A stretch of 5,705 bases of DNA from a bacterium (lineage in GTDB: Bacteria > Verrucomicrobiota > Kiritimatiellia > UBA8416 > CAMZLY01), in NCBI GenBank assembly GCA_030632465.1, contig DAOVUR010000131.1:1-5705 (forward strand). Direction: 5' to 3'. A program made the position numbers and the translations under genes. The notes under the pieces are model-generated. The model saw only the letters and a list, made by a program, of their open reading frames with translations. It searched no databases and had not been told where the DNA came from. Below are positions 1-5,620 of the stretch, in pieces (the stretch's first letter is position 1; each line of letters starts with the position of its first letter).

Positions 1-2
1 AC

Positions 3-92
3 GCCGAACAACCACTAAAGAATGAACTTAGGGCAAAAGTCAGACAATTAGAGGCTGAATTTGCTACCTTCGGGTCTACCATGAGCAAGTGA
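3..92 (+). CDS. C-terminal end of an unrecognised protein (5' part outside window)
   Basis: One plus-strand frame stays open from the left edge to a TGA at 90-92 and gives 29 residues ending FGSTMSK. The other two plus frames hit stops within the first 25 bases. The tail is rich in charged residues and Leu (LKNELRAKVRQLEAEF), with heptad-like spacing that suggests an amphipathic helix or coiled coil at the C-terminus. No family can be named from so short a piece. The gene converges on the minus-strand tRNA-Ser, with 33 bases between its stop and the tRNA 3' end. It could be a chance open frame, but the sequence composition looks protein-like. Confidence 0.5.
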   Translation, partial: AEQPLKNELRAKVRQLEAEFATFGSTMSK

Positions 93-125
93 GACATTTG
101 TAATGCAAATGACGAATGCGTCGAA

Positions 126-213
126 TGGCGGAGGGAGTGGGATTCGAACCCACGGACAGTCTCCCGTCGCTGGTTTTCAAGACCAGTGCTTTCGTCCACT
201 CAGCCATCCCTCC
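126..213 (-). tRNA. tRNA-Ser (anticodon UGA), complete, CCA encoded
   Basis: Read on the minus strand, the gene folds as a class II tRNA. The acceptor stem is GGAGGGA/TCCCTCC with discriminator G, followed by an encoded CCA at 128-126. The D arm begins GCTGAGTGG. The anticodon stem is CTGGT/ACCAG around the loop CTTGAAA, whose anticodon TGA lies at 179-177. A long variable arm precedes the T arm GTGGG-TTCGAAT-CCCAC. The 88-nt length, long variable arm and discriminator G all fit serine. This tRNA reads UCA and probably other UCN codons. No convincing promoter lies in the 96 bp directly upstream, so transcription may start beyond the broken copy at 311-346. Open frames across this gene are tRNA artefacts and not proteins. 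Confidence 0.97.
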
Positions 214-214
214 G

Positions 215-310
215 TAATACTTTCCTACCCTACCTACAAAAATGGTTTTTCCCGTCGGGCGGCTCGCCGCCCAAGGGATCACTTAGTTTGGCTACGCCAA
301 ACTGACGTGA
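215..310. repeat. 96-bp spacer with two strong hairpins between tRNA-Ser copies
   Basis: The spacer holds two perfect inverted repeats. One is gggcggc/gccgccc (257-263 and 266-272, 2-nt centre), flanked by an outer tccc/ggga pairing at 250-253 and 275-278. The other is agtttggc/gccaaact (285-292 and 296-303, 3-nt loop tac). Neither is followed by a T tract on either strand, so they do not look like ordinary intrinsic terminators. The GC-rich first stem stands out against the AT-rich surroundings. The two-hairpin layout resembles that after tRNA-Val at 5500-5581, although the sequences differ. The hairpins are seen directly; a role as a REP-like or mobile element is inference. Confidence 0.75.
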
Positions 311-346
311 CAAGACCAGTGCTTTCGTCCACTCAGCCATCCCTCC
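311..346 (-). pseudogene. truncated tRNA-Ser copy (5' half only)
   Basis: A 37-bp stretch at 311-347 is identical to 178-214. On the minus strand it comprises the base before the tRNA plus tRNA positions 1 to 35: acceptor 5' strand, D arm and 5' side of the anticodon stem. The copy stops inside the anticodon, after the second of its three bases, and continues into unrelated sequence. It lacks the variable arm, T arm and acceptor 3' strand and cannot make a tRNA. It lies upstream of the intact gene in the same orientation, 133 bp apart, and 35 bp past the tsaE stop. The perfect identity suggests a recent event or gene conversion. Integrase attachment sites usually duplicate the tRNA 3' end, so a 5'-half copy is atypical. 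Confidence 0.9.
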
Positions 347-381
347 GAAGCGGTGTATAAAACCAAAATGCTCAAGATGAA

Positions 382-831
382 TCAAGCACTAACTATCTTT
401 TTTCTAATTATTACTGATCTCATGCTCGCTTCCTCCAGCAATCTGATCTCCACATGGATAGCATCAGCAGGGAAAACTTCCTCAGCCCGCTCCGCCCACT
501 CCACAGCAACAATACCTTCAGCCTCTAAATATTCATCAAATCCAAGAGCCAAAACCTCATCCGCACCACTCAAGCGATATAGATCCATATGACATAAATA
601 ACGACTGCCATGATACTCATTCACAATTGTAAATGTAGGACTAGTAACAGGCTGGTCAATCCCAAGCGCCATTGCCATCCCCTGTACAAAACAGGTTTTG
701 CCAGCACCAAGATCACCATGTAGCGCCATAACCGAACGTTTCGGCAACTCACTCACCAACGCCGCAGCAATAGCCCACGTATCATCTACACTATTTGATA
801 TAATTTCCTGATCCCACTCAAATTTCAACAT
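382..831 (-). CDS. tsaE: tRNA threonylcarbamoyladenosine biosynthesis ATPase TsaE
   Basis: TsaE (YjeE) is the cytoplasmic ATPase that works with TsaB and TsaD to put t6A on A37 of tRNAs reading ANN codons. The 149-residue product has the usual family length. It shows Walker A GDLGAGKT (39-46), the switch-like SPTFTIVNEY (64-73), HMDLYRL (81-87) and VEWAER (110-115), all family hallmarks in the right order. The ATG at 831 is preceded by AGGTG with a short 4-nt gap. The gene lies 122 bp downstream of the glycosyltransferase gene and 35 bp before the tRNA-Ser fragment, so its usual neighbours in other bacteria (amidase, tsaB) are absent here. A perfect TATAAT upstream at 867-872 may give it its own start. 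No defect is visible. Confidence 0.97.
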   Translation of the reverse strand: MLKFEWDQEIISNSVDDTWAIAAALVSELPKRSVMALHGDLGAGKTCFVQGMAMALGIDQPVTSPTFTIVNEYHGSRYLCHMDLYRLSGADEVLALGFDEYLEAEGIVAVEWAERAEEVFPADAIHVEIRLLEEASMRSVIIRKKIVSA

Positions 832-866
832 TAAACACCTAATCCGGAATATACGCCAACAGTCCC

Positions 867-872
867 ATTATA
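867..872 (-). promoter_or_regulatory. candidate -10 box upstream of tsaE
   Basis: The minus strand reads TATAAT, a perfect sigma-70 -10 hexamer, 35 bp before the tsaE ATG. No good -35 hexamer sits at the expected 16-18 bp distance, where the sequence is near TGAGTG. The site is therefore only a candidate, although an independent tsaE promoter would make sense given the 122-bp gap from the preceding gene. Confidence 0.35.
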
Positions 873-895
873 AAAAATCTTCCACATACCACTCA

Positions 896-927
896 GCTGG
901 TCATTGAGCGGAGCCGAAATGCCCAGC
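896..927. repeat. imperfect palindromic intergenic repeat
   Basis: The arms gctggtcatt (896-905) and aatgcccagc (918-927) pair at 9 of 10 positions around a core tgagcggagccga style centre, in which cgg/ccg can also pair. The sequence lies between the glycosyltransferase stop and tsaE. On the minus strand the core reads CATTTCGGCTCCGCTCAATG. From memory, close variants (TTTCGACTCCGCTCAATGA) recur between genes in many unrelated bacteria, so a REP-like dispersed repeat is likely. No T tract follows directly, though a T-rich run starts about 18 bases further on in the minus-strand direction, so a weak terminator role for the upstream operon is possible. Confidence 0.6.
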
Positions 928-953
928 GTCACAACTTTATCTGATTCACCTCT

Positions 954-2030
954 TTACTTCGCAAGCAACTGCGCAAGCAACTGCCGCAACTCTTCTGCAA
1001 GATTTCGGTTTTCATAGCGTGCAATTCGCTCCCGTTGCCCCTTCAACACCGCCGCCCGTAATGGCGTATCAGAACTAAGCTCCCCCATCATCTCCGCAAT
1101 AGCTTCATATTTCTTCTCTGCAAACAGTACCCCTGCGCCATCCATCGTCTCAGGCACCGCACATGACTCATACGCAAGTACAGGCACATCATGCACCATA
1201 CCCTCGATCACAGGAATACAAAAGCCTTCATGCTCGCTCATGCAGAGGAAAAGATCCGATATTGAGTAGTATGCATTCAACTGATCCTGCGGTACCGACC
1301 CTGCAAAATAGACATTCTCCAAACCGAGTTCACGCGCCTGCGCCATAACTAGATAGTAATAACGCTCCACTCCAGCAAATGAGCCCACATGAATCAGCCG
1401 TGACGCTGGCTCAACATACTTATTATAATAGTAAAACGCCTGTACTAAATCCTCGATACACTTATTTGGAGCACAACGCCCCACAAAGAGTATATTCTTC
1501 AAACCATCATCAAACCGCTTAACAGCCCGCTTATTAACCGAATCTTTCAATTTCTCAAGATCAAGAACCAGCGGTAGCACACCAACCTCACCATACCCAG
1601 CAGCAACCAACTCATCAGCATTAAAACGACTATCAGCCAGAACCAAGTCTGCCACACCAGCCAACTCCTCAACATGACGCCTTCCATCGGCAAGGCTATA
1701 CGCAGTAGATTTATTAATAAGATCAAAGTAGTGAGAAGGCGTTACATTATGATAGAGAATAATCTTTTTGCAGGGTAAGGTTTTAAATATCTCATTAACA
1801 ACTGAGCCAATAGAAAGGTGAAGAATAACTATATCATCCTGCCCAATAATACTTGCAGCCAATGACACATCCACAGCTTCATTTCTTAATTGAGGCAATA
1901 TACGTTTAGACTCACTAAAGATAGCTGACTCATAACCCCAATCACGAAATATAGCACGCATCACGCGCGCCTCATTACTAATAGCATCGCCACCACTAAA
2001 TCCGGCAACAAACTGATGAATAGCTGTCAT
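954..2030 (-). CDS. glycosyltransferase, GT4-like (GT-B fold)
   Basis: The 358-residue protein looks like a retaining GT-B glycosyltransferase of family GT4, which moves a sugar from a nucleotide-sugar donor to an unknown acceptor in the cytoplasm. The N-terminus MTAIHQFVAGFSGGDAISNE carries the glycine loop of the acceptor domain (about 11-15). The C-terminal donor domain starts near LFVGRCAPNK (181-190), whose Arg and Lys match the usual phosphate-contacting pair. EGFCIPVIE (268-276) is the EX7E motif. I chose the ATG at 2030, 7 bp past the lipoprotein stop. A longer open frame to 2078 would add 16 residues overlapping the upstream gene and lacks family resemblance. There are no membrane segments. 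It is probably translationally coupled to the lipoprotein gene. Donor and acceptor cannot be told from sequence; an envelope polysaccharide is a guess. Confidence 0.9.
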   Translation of the reverse strand: MTAIHQFVAGFSGGDAISNEARVMRAIFRDWGYESAIFSESKRILPQLRNEAVDVSLAASIIGQDDIVILHLSIGSVVNEIFKTLPCKKIILYHNVTPSHYFDLINKSTAYSLADGRRHVEELAGVADLVLADSRFNADELVAAGYGEVGVLPLVLDLEKLKDSVNKRAVKRFDDGLKNILFVGRCAPNKCIEDLVQAFYYYNKYVEPASRLIHVGSFAGVERYYYLVMAQARELGLENVYFAGSVPQDQLNAYYSISDLFLCMSEHEGFCIPVIEGMVHDVPVLAYESCAVPETMDGAGVLFAEKKYEAIAEMMGELSSDTPLRAAVLKGQRERIARYENRNLAEELRQLLAQLLAK

Positions 2031-2037
2031 AATATAT

Positions 2038-3483
2038 CTACTTCCCACCCTCTTTAAGTAGCGCTTCAACATCCACATCTTGCGCCTTAAGCTTGCGAAT
2101 CAACTCACTATCACTCGGAGCACGCAACAAAGCCTTCGACCAAAACGATATAGCGGCAGAAATATCATCCAAAGCAAAATTAATATCACCCAGATGCCCA
2201 AGAATCTCAGCATGCCCCGACATAAGCCTATTAGCGCGAGTAACCTCTTTAAGCGCATTTTTATACTCTTTACGCTTATAATATATCCAGCCAAGCGTGT
2301 CAGCAAATGCGCCATTATCAGGCTCCAACTCAACCGCACGCTTTATATACTCAAGCGCCTTATCAAGCTCAATCCCCTGCTCTGCCCACATATACGATAG
2401 ATGATTCAGGACATTCACGGCATCCGGATATACTTCTATACAGTTTTTTAAGACTCGCTGAGCTGCATAATTACGCCCTGCATCGTCGCACGCAGCCGCA
2501 TAAGTAAGATAAAACTCAGGACTAAGCTCTTCATCCTTAGATTTCCCCGTAACATCCACAATTGCATCAAAAGTATTAATAAAGTCATCAATACGACCAG
2601 AATCTTTATACGCATACGCTAATGCCAATAGAAGTAATGGCTCACCTGGCAACTCTTCCACACCACGTTCTAACGTCTTTACGCTCTTCTTTGGACTCTC
2701 CTCAGCCTGCAAAATAGCCAGCCTTATGAATGAATCAGGTAGCGGTGATTCCTGCTTAGAAGCCAAATAGTAACTGCGCATAGCTTTCGATTTATCATCT
2801 AAACGACGATATATCTCACCAAGCAGATAGTTATACTGATGCGAGTTATCAGTGCTGTTTTTCACCAGAAACTCAAAACATGTCACTGCACGATTCAGTC
2901 TATCAGCAAGAATAAACTCACGGCCTTGATTGTGGCATATACCTAGGAAATCTTTTTTCTTACCGGTGTGGCGTATGCCATCCTTAAGAAACGATATTGC
3001 AGACTCATCATCATCCGTACGAAAAGAGACACCAGCCATAGCAGCATATAGAAATGCATTTGTCTGGTTTATACGGGTAGCATGTTTATATGCAGATAAA
3101 GCTTCCTTATGCTTGCCGGCAACTTCGCTAGCCCTAGCTAAGTCAACCCACGCAATAAAAGATTCTTCATTCTCCTCACAAAACTTCTGCAACCTCAATA
3201 TGGCAAGATCAGGCTCCCCCCGCAGTAACGACTCTAAAGCAGCACGCGACTGAAGGCGATAGCTACTGGAATCAAAATTCGCAGCAGATACAAACTGAAC
3301 TAATGCATTAGAAGATGAATTCTGCTGATAACCTTCAATCATAAGGCCTTGACCATAATGGGCCAAGGCCTTTGCAAAATCAACTTCCTCTGCATTCAAC
3401 TCTGGTGCCCACATCGTCTTATCAACACGCTGTGACACACACCCAGTTAAAACCAGTATCAAGCATAGAATCCATGCCCGCAT
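2038..3483 (-). CDS. TPR-repeat outer-membrane lipoprotein
   Basis: This 481-residue protein starts MRAWILCLILVLTGC. A short basic N-terminus and hydrophobic stretch end in the lipobox LTGC, so signal peptidase II should cleave before Cys15. The following Val-Ser gives no Asp retention signal, which favours the outer membrane. The rest is helical repeats, with TPR-like units from about 105 onward. The best conserved block is 355-456, with ALEYIKRAVELEPDN, DTLGWIYYKR and EILGHLGDINFALDD. This C-terminal module resembles the large TPR proteins found beside lolB in Pseudomonas (the PA4667 type), though here there is no lolB. TPRs bind proteins, so a scaffold role in the envelope is likely but unproven. 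The ATG at 3483 lies 23 bp past the micro-gene stop, with GAGG 11 nt upstream. Confidence 0.88.
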   Translation of the reverse strand: MRAWILCLILVLTGCVSQRVDKTMWAPELNAEEVDFAKALAHYGQGLMIEGYQQNSSSNALVQFVSAANFDSSSYRLQSRAALESLLRGEPDLAILRLQKFCEENEESFIAWVDLARASEVAGKHKEALSAYKHATRINQTNAFLYAAMAGVSFRTDDDESAISFLKDGIRHTGKKKDFLGICHNQGREFILADRLNRAVTCFEFLVKNSTDNSHQYNYLLGEIYRRLDDKSKAMRSYYLASKQESPLPDSFIRLAILQAEESPKKSVKTLERGVEELPGEPLLLLALAYAYKDSGRIDDFINTFDAIVDVTGKSKDEELSPEFYLTYAAACDDAGRNYAAQRVLKNCIEVYPDAVNVLNHLSYMWAEQGIELDKALEYIKRAVELEPDNGAFADTLGWIYYKRKEYKNALKEVTRANRLMSGHAEILGHLGDINFALDDISAAISFWSKALLRAPSDSELIRKLKAQDVDVEALLKEGGK

Positions 3484-3506
3484 AATAATGGAAACCTCAA
3501 TTTGAG

Positions 3507-3596
3507 TTATTTATTTTTATGACGATTAGCCTTAATACGCTTACGGTATTTATGCTTAGTCATCTTTTTTTGTCTTTTTTTCTTTATTGACCCCAC
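3507..3596 (-). CDS. bS22/COX24-type small ribosomal protein (AURKAIP1/COX24 domain)
   Basis: A 29-residue, extremely basic protein begins with GTG and reads (M)GSIKKKRQKKMTKHKYRK, then ends IKANRHKNK. The pattern MGS-x-KKKRxKxMxKxKxRK is that of bacterial AURKAIP1/COX24-domain proteins. These include mycobacterial bS22, a small-subunit ribosomal protein, and they are related to mitochondrial mS38. The start is fixed by AGGAG at 3608-3604, 7 nt upstream, and by the conserved MGS start. The internal ATG (codon 12) would remove half of the motif. The gene lies 70 bp past hisG and 23 bp before the lipoprotein gene, so it is probably cotranscribed with one or both. Its small size makes it easy for gene finders to miss. 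Function is inferred from the motif alone. Confidence 0.85.
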   Translation of the reverse strand: MGSIKKKRQKKMTKHKYRKRIKANRHKNK

Positions 3597-3603
3597 GAGG
3601 TGT

Positions 3604-3608
3604 CTCCT
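3604..3608 (-). promoter_or_regulatory. ribosome binding site deciding the GTG start of the COX24-like gene
   Basis: The minus strand reads AAGGAGACACCTCGTG, so AGGAG lies 7 nt before GTG. It is the strongest Shine-Dalgarno match I noted in the window, and it supports initiation at the GTG and not at the internal ATG 33 bases later. Confidence 0.8.
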
Positions 3609-3633
3609 TAATCTTTACTGTTACTTATCAAAC

Positions 3634-3664
3634 ATAGTACAATCTATTTTATAAATCGTGTAAA
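3634..3664 (-). promoter_or_regulatory. weak candidate promoter before the COX24-like gene
   Basis: On the minus strand TTTACA (3664-3659) and TACTAT (3639-3634) are separated by 19 bp, longer than ideal. They sit in the 70-bp AT-rich gap between hisG and the micro-gene. This could give the ribosomal protein and the lipoprotein/glycosyltransferase pair their own start, but AT-rich DNA produces such matches by chance. Confidence 0.25.
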
Positions 3665-3666
3665 TA

Positions 3667-4539
3667 CTACGCTATTATCTTATTTAATGGTAGCTCTATT
3701 ATGCCTTCAGCACCATTTTTCTTCAACTCAGGAATAATATCCCGTACAACAGCTTCGTCAACAACAGTCTCAACTGCTACCCACTCCTCTGTATTCAGCT
3801 TATTTACTGTCGGTGCATGTAGCGATGGCAGGATCGACGTAATCGCATCCAACTGCGCTGCCGCAACGTTTAACTTAAGCAAAACCTTACTTTCAGCCGC
3901 CAGCGCACCCTGTAACAACATAGCTAACTGCTCAATTTTTGTACGCTTCCACTTATCGCTCCATGCATCTTTATTTGCAATTAGGCGAGTTGTAGATTCC
4001 AGAACAACCTCGACAATACGAAGATTATTCGCTCTTAAAGAAGAACCAGTCTCCGTCAATTCGACAATAGCATCAACCAATTCAGGCGTCTTAACCTCTG
4101 TTGCACCCCAAGAAAACTCAACCTCAGCCTGCACACCATTCGCTTCTAGGTAGCGATTAGTAAGCCCTACTGCTTCAGTAGCAATACGCTTACCTTGTAA
4201 ATCTTTTACTGATGTTATAGTTGAATCCTCAGGAACAGCCAATACCCACTTAACAGGACGAAACCCCTGTTTGCCATAAACCAACTCTGTTATCTCTTCA
4301 ACATCAGAGCCATTTTCAGCAATCCAGTCATGCCCAGTAATACCTGCATCCAACATACCAAGCTCAACATAACGACTTATCTCCTGTGCACGAATCAATC
4401 TCGCATCAATAGTAGGGTCGTCAACACGTGGAATATATGATCGTGATCCAGAATCTATACGGAATCCAGCCTTCTTCATCATACCAAATGTAGCTTCTTG
4501 CAAACTACCTTTTGGTAAACCTAAAACCAATTTATTCAT
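3667..4539 (-). CDS. hisG: ATP phosphoribosyltransferase HisG, long form
   Basis: HisG catalyses the first step of histidine synthesis, joining ATP and PRPP to give phosphoribosyl-ATP in the cytoplasm. The protein starts MNKLVLGLPKGSLQ. The PRPP-binding region GATEVKTPELVDAIVELTE followed by TGSSLRAN lies near residues 145-171. The 290-residue length and the C-terminal part from about 215 (KLNVAAAQLDAITSILPSLH onward) indicate the long form with an ACT-like domain, which normally mediates feedback inhibition by histidine and does not need HisZ. I chose the ATG at 4539, with AAGGTG 9 nt upstream. An in-frame GTG four codons earlier overlaps that ribosome binding site. No other his genes are present, so hisG is outside a his operon here. 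It follows purN by 102 bp, with its own candidate promoter. Confidence 0.96.
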   Translation of the reverse strand: MNKLVLGLPKGSLQEATFGMMKKAGFRIDSGSRSYIPRVDDPTIDARLIRAQEISRYVELGMLDAGITGHDWIAENGSDVEEITELVYGKQGFRPVKWVLAVPEDSTITSVKDLQGKRIATEAVGLTNRYLEANGVQAEVEFSWGATEVKTPELVDAIVELTETGSSLRANNLRIVEVVLESTTRLIANKDAWSDKWKRTKIEQLAMLLQGALAAESKVLLKLNVAAAQLDAITSILPSLHAPTVNKLNTEEWVAVETVVDEAVVRDIIPELKKNGAEGIIELPLNKIIA

Positions 4540-4584
4540 ACTAAATTTCACCTTTTTAATCTGTTTTCATAAATAAAGCCGGTC

Positions 4585-4613
4585 ATAATATGCGATAGAT
4601 ACCGATACGTCCA
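4585..4613 (-). promoter_or_regulatory. candidate promoter for hisG
   Basis: On the minus strand TGGACG (4613-4608, 4 of 6 matches to TTGACA) and TATTAT (4590-4585, 5 of 6 matches to TATAAT) are separated by 17 bp in the 102-bp gap between purN and hisG. The predicted start leaves a leader of about 40 bases before the ATG. I see no His-rich leader peptide or riboswitch-like structure in it. Confidence 0.4.
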
Positions 4614-4641
4614 TATCAAAATGCACCTATTATGATATTTT

Positions 4642-5256
4642 TTACTTACCACGCACTACTTTTCCCACCGCTCGAATAGCATCAGGGTATGCCTTATGCT
4701 CCTCAACCTGTATACGCGCATGTAACGATTCCGCCGTGTCATCCTCAAGAACGGGCACAGAGCGCTGAACAATAATAGGGCCAGTATCAATCCCTGCATC
4801 AACAAAATGAACAGTACAGCCAGCAATCTTAACACCATAATCCAACGCCTGCTTCCAGCTATCTATACCAGGAAACGCCGGTAATAGTGCAGGATGTATA
4901 TTAAGAATACGCTGCGGAAATGCATCCAACAGCCCCTGCTTAACAATCCGTATAAAGCCAGCCAATACAATCACCTCAACATCATACTTGCGTAACTCAG
5001 CAAGATACTCCTCTTCAGCTACACCATCTAACTTCGTCTTATAAGGAGCCGCACTCATAAACTTAGCAGGGATACCATATTGCGCAGCACGCTCAAGAAT
5101 ATACGCACCCTCCACATCAGCGATAACACATACAATCTCTGCATTCAAAGAACCATCATCTATTGCATCAATAATAGATTGACAATTACTGCCAGATCCT
5201 GAACCAAGAACTGCTATACGAAGCGGTGCGTTCTTATCTTTATCACCTTCTACCAT
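4642..5256 (-). CDS. purN: phosphoribosylglycinamide formyltransferase PurN
   Basis: PurN is the cytoplasmic GAR transformylase of purine synthesis and transfers the formyl group of 10-formyl-THF to GAR. The 204 residues have the normal length. LGSGSGSN (17-24) is the phosphate-binding loop. NIHPALLPAFPG (119-130) carries catalytic Asn119 and His121, and VHFVDAGIDTGPI (149-161) carries Asp157. The 38-residue Asn-to-Asp spacing equals that of E. coli PurN (106, 108, 144). About a dozen charged residues (MVEGDKDKNAPL) precede the usual start, with no alternative start codon in frame. TAGGGG lies 9 nt before the ATG, and a second GAGG lies too close to be used. No purM or purH adjoins it. A good extended -10 promoter lies just upstream. 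Confidence 0.96.
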   Translation of the reverse strand: MVEGDKDKNAPLRIAVLGSGSGSNCQSIIDAIDDGSLNAEIVCVIADVEGAYILERAAQYGIPAKFMSAAPYKTKLDGVAEEEYLAELRKYDVEVIVLAGFIRIVKQGLLDAFPQRILNIHPALLPAFPGIDSWKQALDYGVKIAGCTVHFVDAGIDTGPIIVQRSVPVLEDDTAESLHARIQVEEHKAYPDAIRAVGKVVRGK

Positions 5257-5308
5257 ACCTCAAAACCCCTACTGAAAATTGCTATATACTCAACCCAAAA
5301 GAGCCACA

Positions 5309-5337
5309 TTTATACCATGCAAAATTAATTCTGACAA
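5309..5337 (-). promoter_or_regulatory. purN promoter (sigma-70 type, extended -10)
   Basis: On the minus strand TTGTCA (5337-5332) and TATAAA (5314-5309) are separated by 17 bp. TGG directly precedes the -10 box, forming an extended -10 TGn element. The predicted start is about 45 bases before the purN ATG. It diverges from the tRNA-Val promoter, whose -35 box starts 28 bp away, so the two share an AT-rich region. I saw no clear PurR-like operator. Confidence 0.65.
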
Positions 5338-5364
5338 ATTATATTATAAAATATTGATACAGGC

Positions 5365-5392
5365 TTGACATTATTTTTCAATAAGCTATCTT
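5365..5392 (+). promoter_or_regulatory. tRNA-Val promoter
   Basis: A perfect TTGACA (5365-5370) is followed after 16 bp by TATCTT (5387-5392). The mature tRNA begins 32 bases after the -10 box, leaving a short leader for RNase P. The AT-rich stretch upstream (about 5320-5360) could act as an UP element, common for stable RNA promoters. Confidence 0.7.
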
Positions 5393-5424
5393 ACTCGCTC
5401 TTGTTTCAACAAGAACGACATGAA

Positions 5425-5501
5425 GGGCGATTAGCTCAGTTGGCTAGAGCGCCACGTTTACACCGTGGATGTCACAGGTTCGAGTCCTGTATCGCCCACC
5501 A
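5425..5501 (+). tRNA. tRNA-Val (anticodon UAC), complete, CCA encoded
   Basis: A 77-nt class I tRNA. The acceptor is GGGCGAT/ATCGCCC with discriminator A, and CCA is encoded at 5499-5501. The D arm begins TAGCTCAGTTGG. The anticodon stem is CCACG/CGTGG with loop TTTACAC and anticodon TAC at 5459-5461. The T arm is ACAGG-TTCGAGT-CCTGT. GGGCGATTAGCTCAG is typical of bacterial tRNA-Val. The gene has its own promoter and is followed at once by hairpins that may help 3' processing or termination. The open frame running through it is an artefact. Confidence 0.97.
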
Positions 5502-5581
5502 GCCTTCGCTCGAAGCGAAGCAAAGAGGGAAGGCTGTCCGCCGTAATCATACCGAGTTTCACGAGGTATGCGAAGGAGGAC
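5500..5581. repeat. tandem double-hairpin element directly after tRNA-Val
   Basis: Stem 1 pairs cagccttc (5500-5507) with gaaggctg (5529-5536). Inside it, cttcgct/agcgaag (5504-5510 and 5514-5520) forms a competing 7-bp hairpin. Stem 2 pairs gtccgcc (5536-5542) with ggaggac (5575-5581) at 6 of 7 positions, and catacc (5548-5553) with ggtatg (5565-5570) inside it. The two stems adjoin, sharing g5536. I recall similar AGCCTTCGC...GTCCGCC...GGCGGAC pairs between genes and beside tRNAs in PVC bacteria, so this may be a decayed copy of a dispersed repeat. No T tract follows, which argues against a plain terminator. Confidence 0.65.
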
Positions 5582-5620
5582 TTGTTGGCTCAACACCATT
5601 AACAGGGGCAGTCCATATAT

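Noticed and set aside
95..111. Inverted repeat catttg/caaatg between the partial gene and tRNA-Ser, as a terminator
   Set aside because: The stem is only 6 bp, AT-rich and without a T tract on either strand, so it is too weak to call.
76..282. Minus-strand open frame containing MAEWTKALVLKTSDGR
   Set aside because: It is a translation of the tRNA-Ser gene, a well-known annotation artefact.
2031..2078. N-terminal extension of the glycosyltransferase by 16 residues
   Set aside because: It overlaps the lipoprotein coding sequence, while the ATG at 2030 gives the family-typical MTAIHQFV start.
2080..2400. Plus-strand open frames inside the lipoprotein gene
   Set aside because: They are antisense shadows of the well-supported TPR gene and show no recognisable protein features.
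3493..3506. Small palindrome CTCAA/TTGAG over the lipoprotein ribosome binding site, as an operator or thermometer
   Set aside because: A 5-bp stem with a 1-nt centre is not stable as RNA and is expected by chance in this sequence.
3701..4153. 150-codon plus-strand open frame inside hisG
   Set aside because: It is a low-complexity Ser/Ala/Thr-rich shadow of hisG without family resemblance.
4540..4551. GTG start of hisG four codons upstream
   Set aside because: The GTG is part of the AAGGTG that serves as ribosome binding site for the ATG at 4539.
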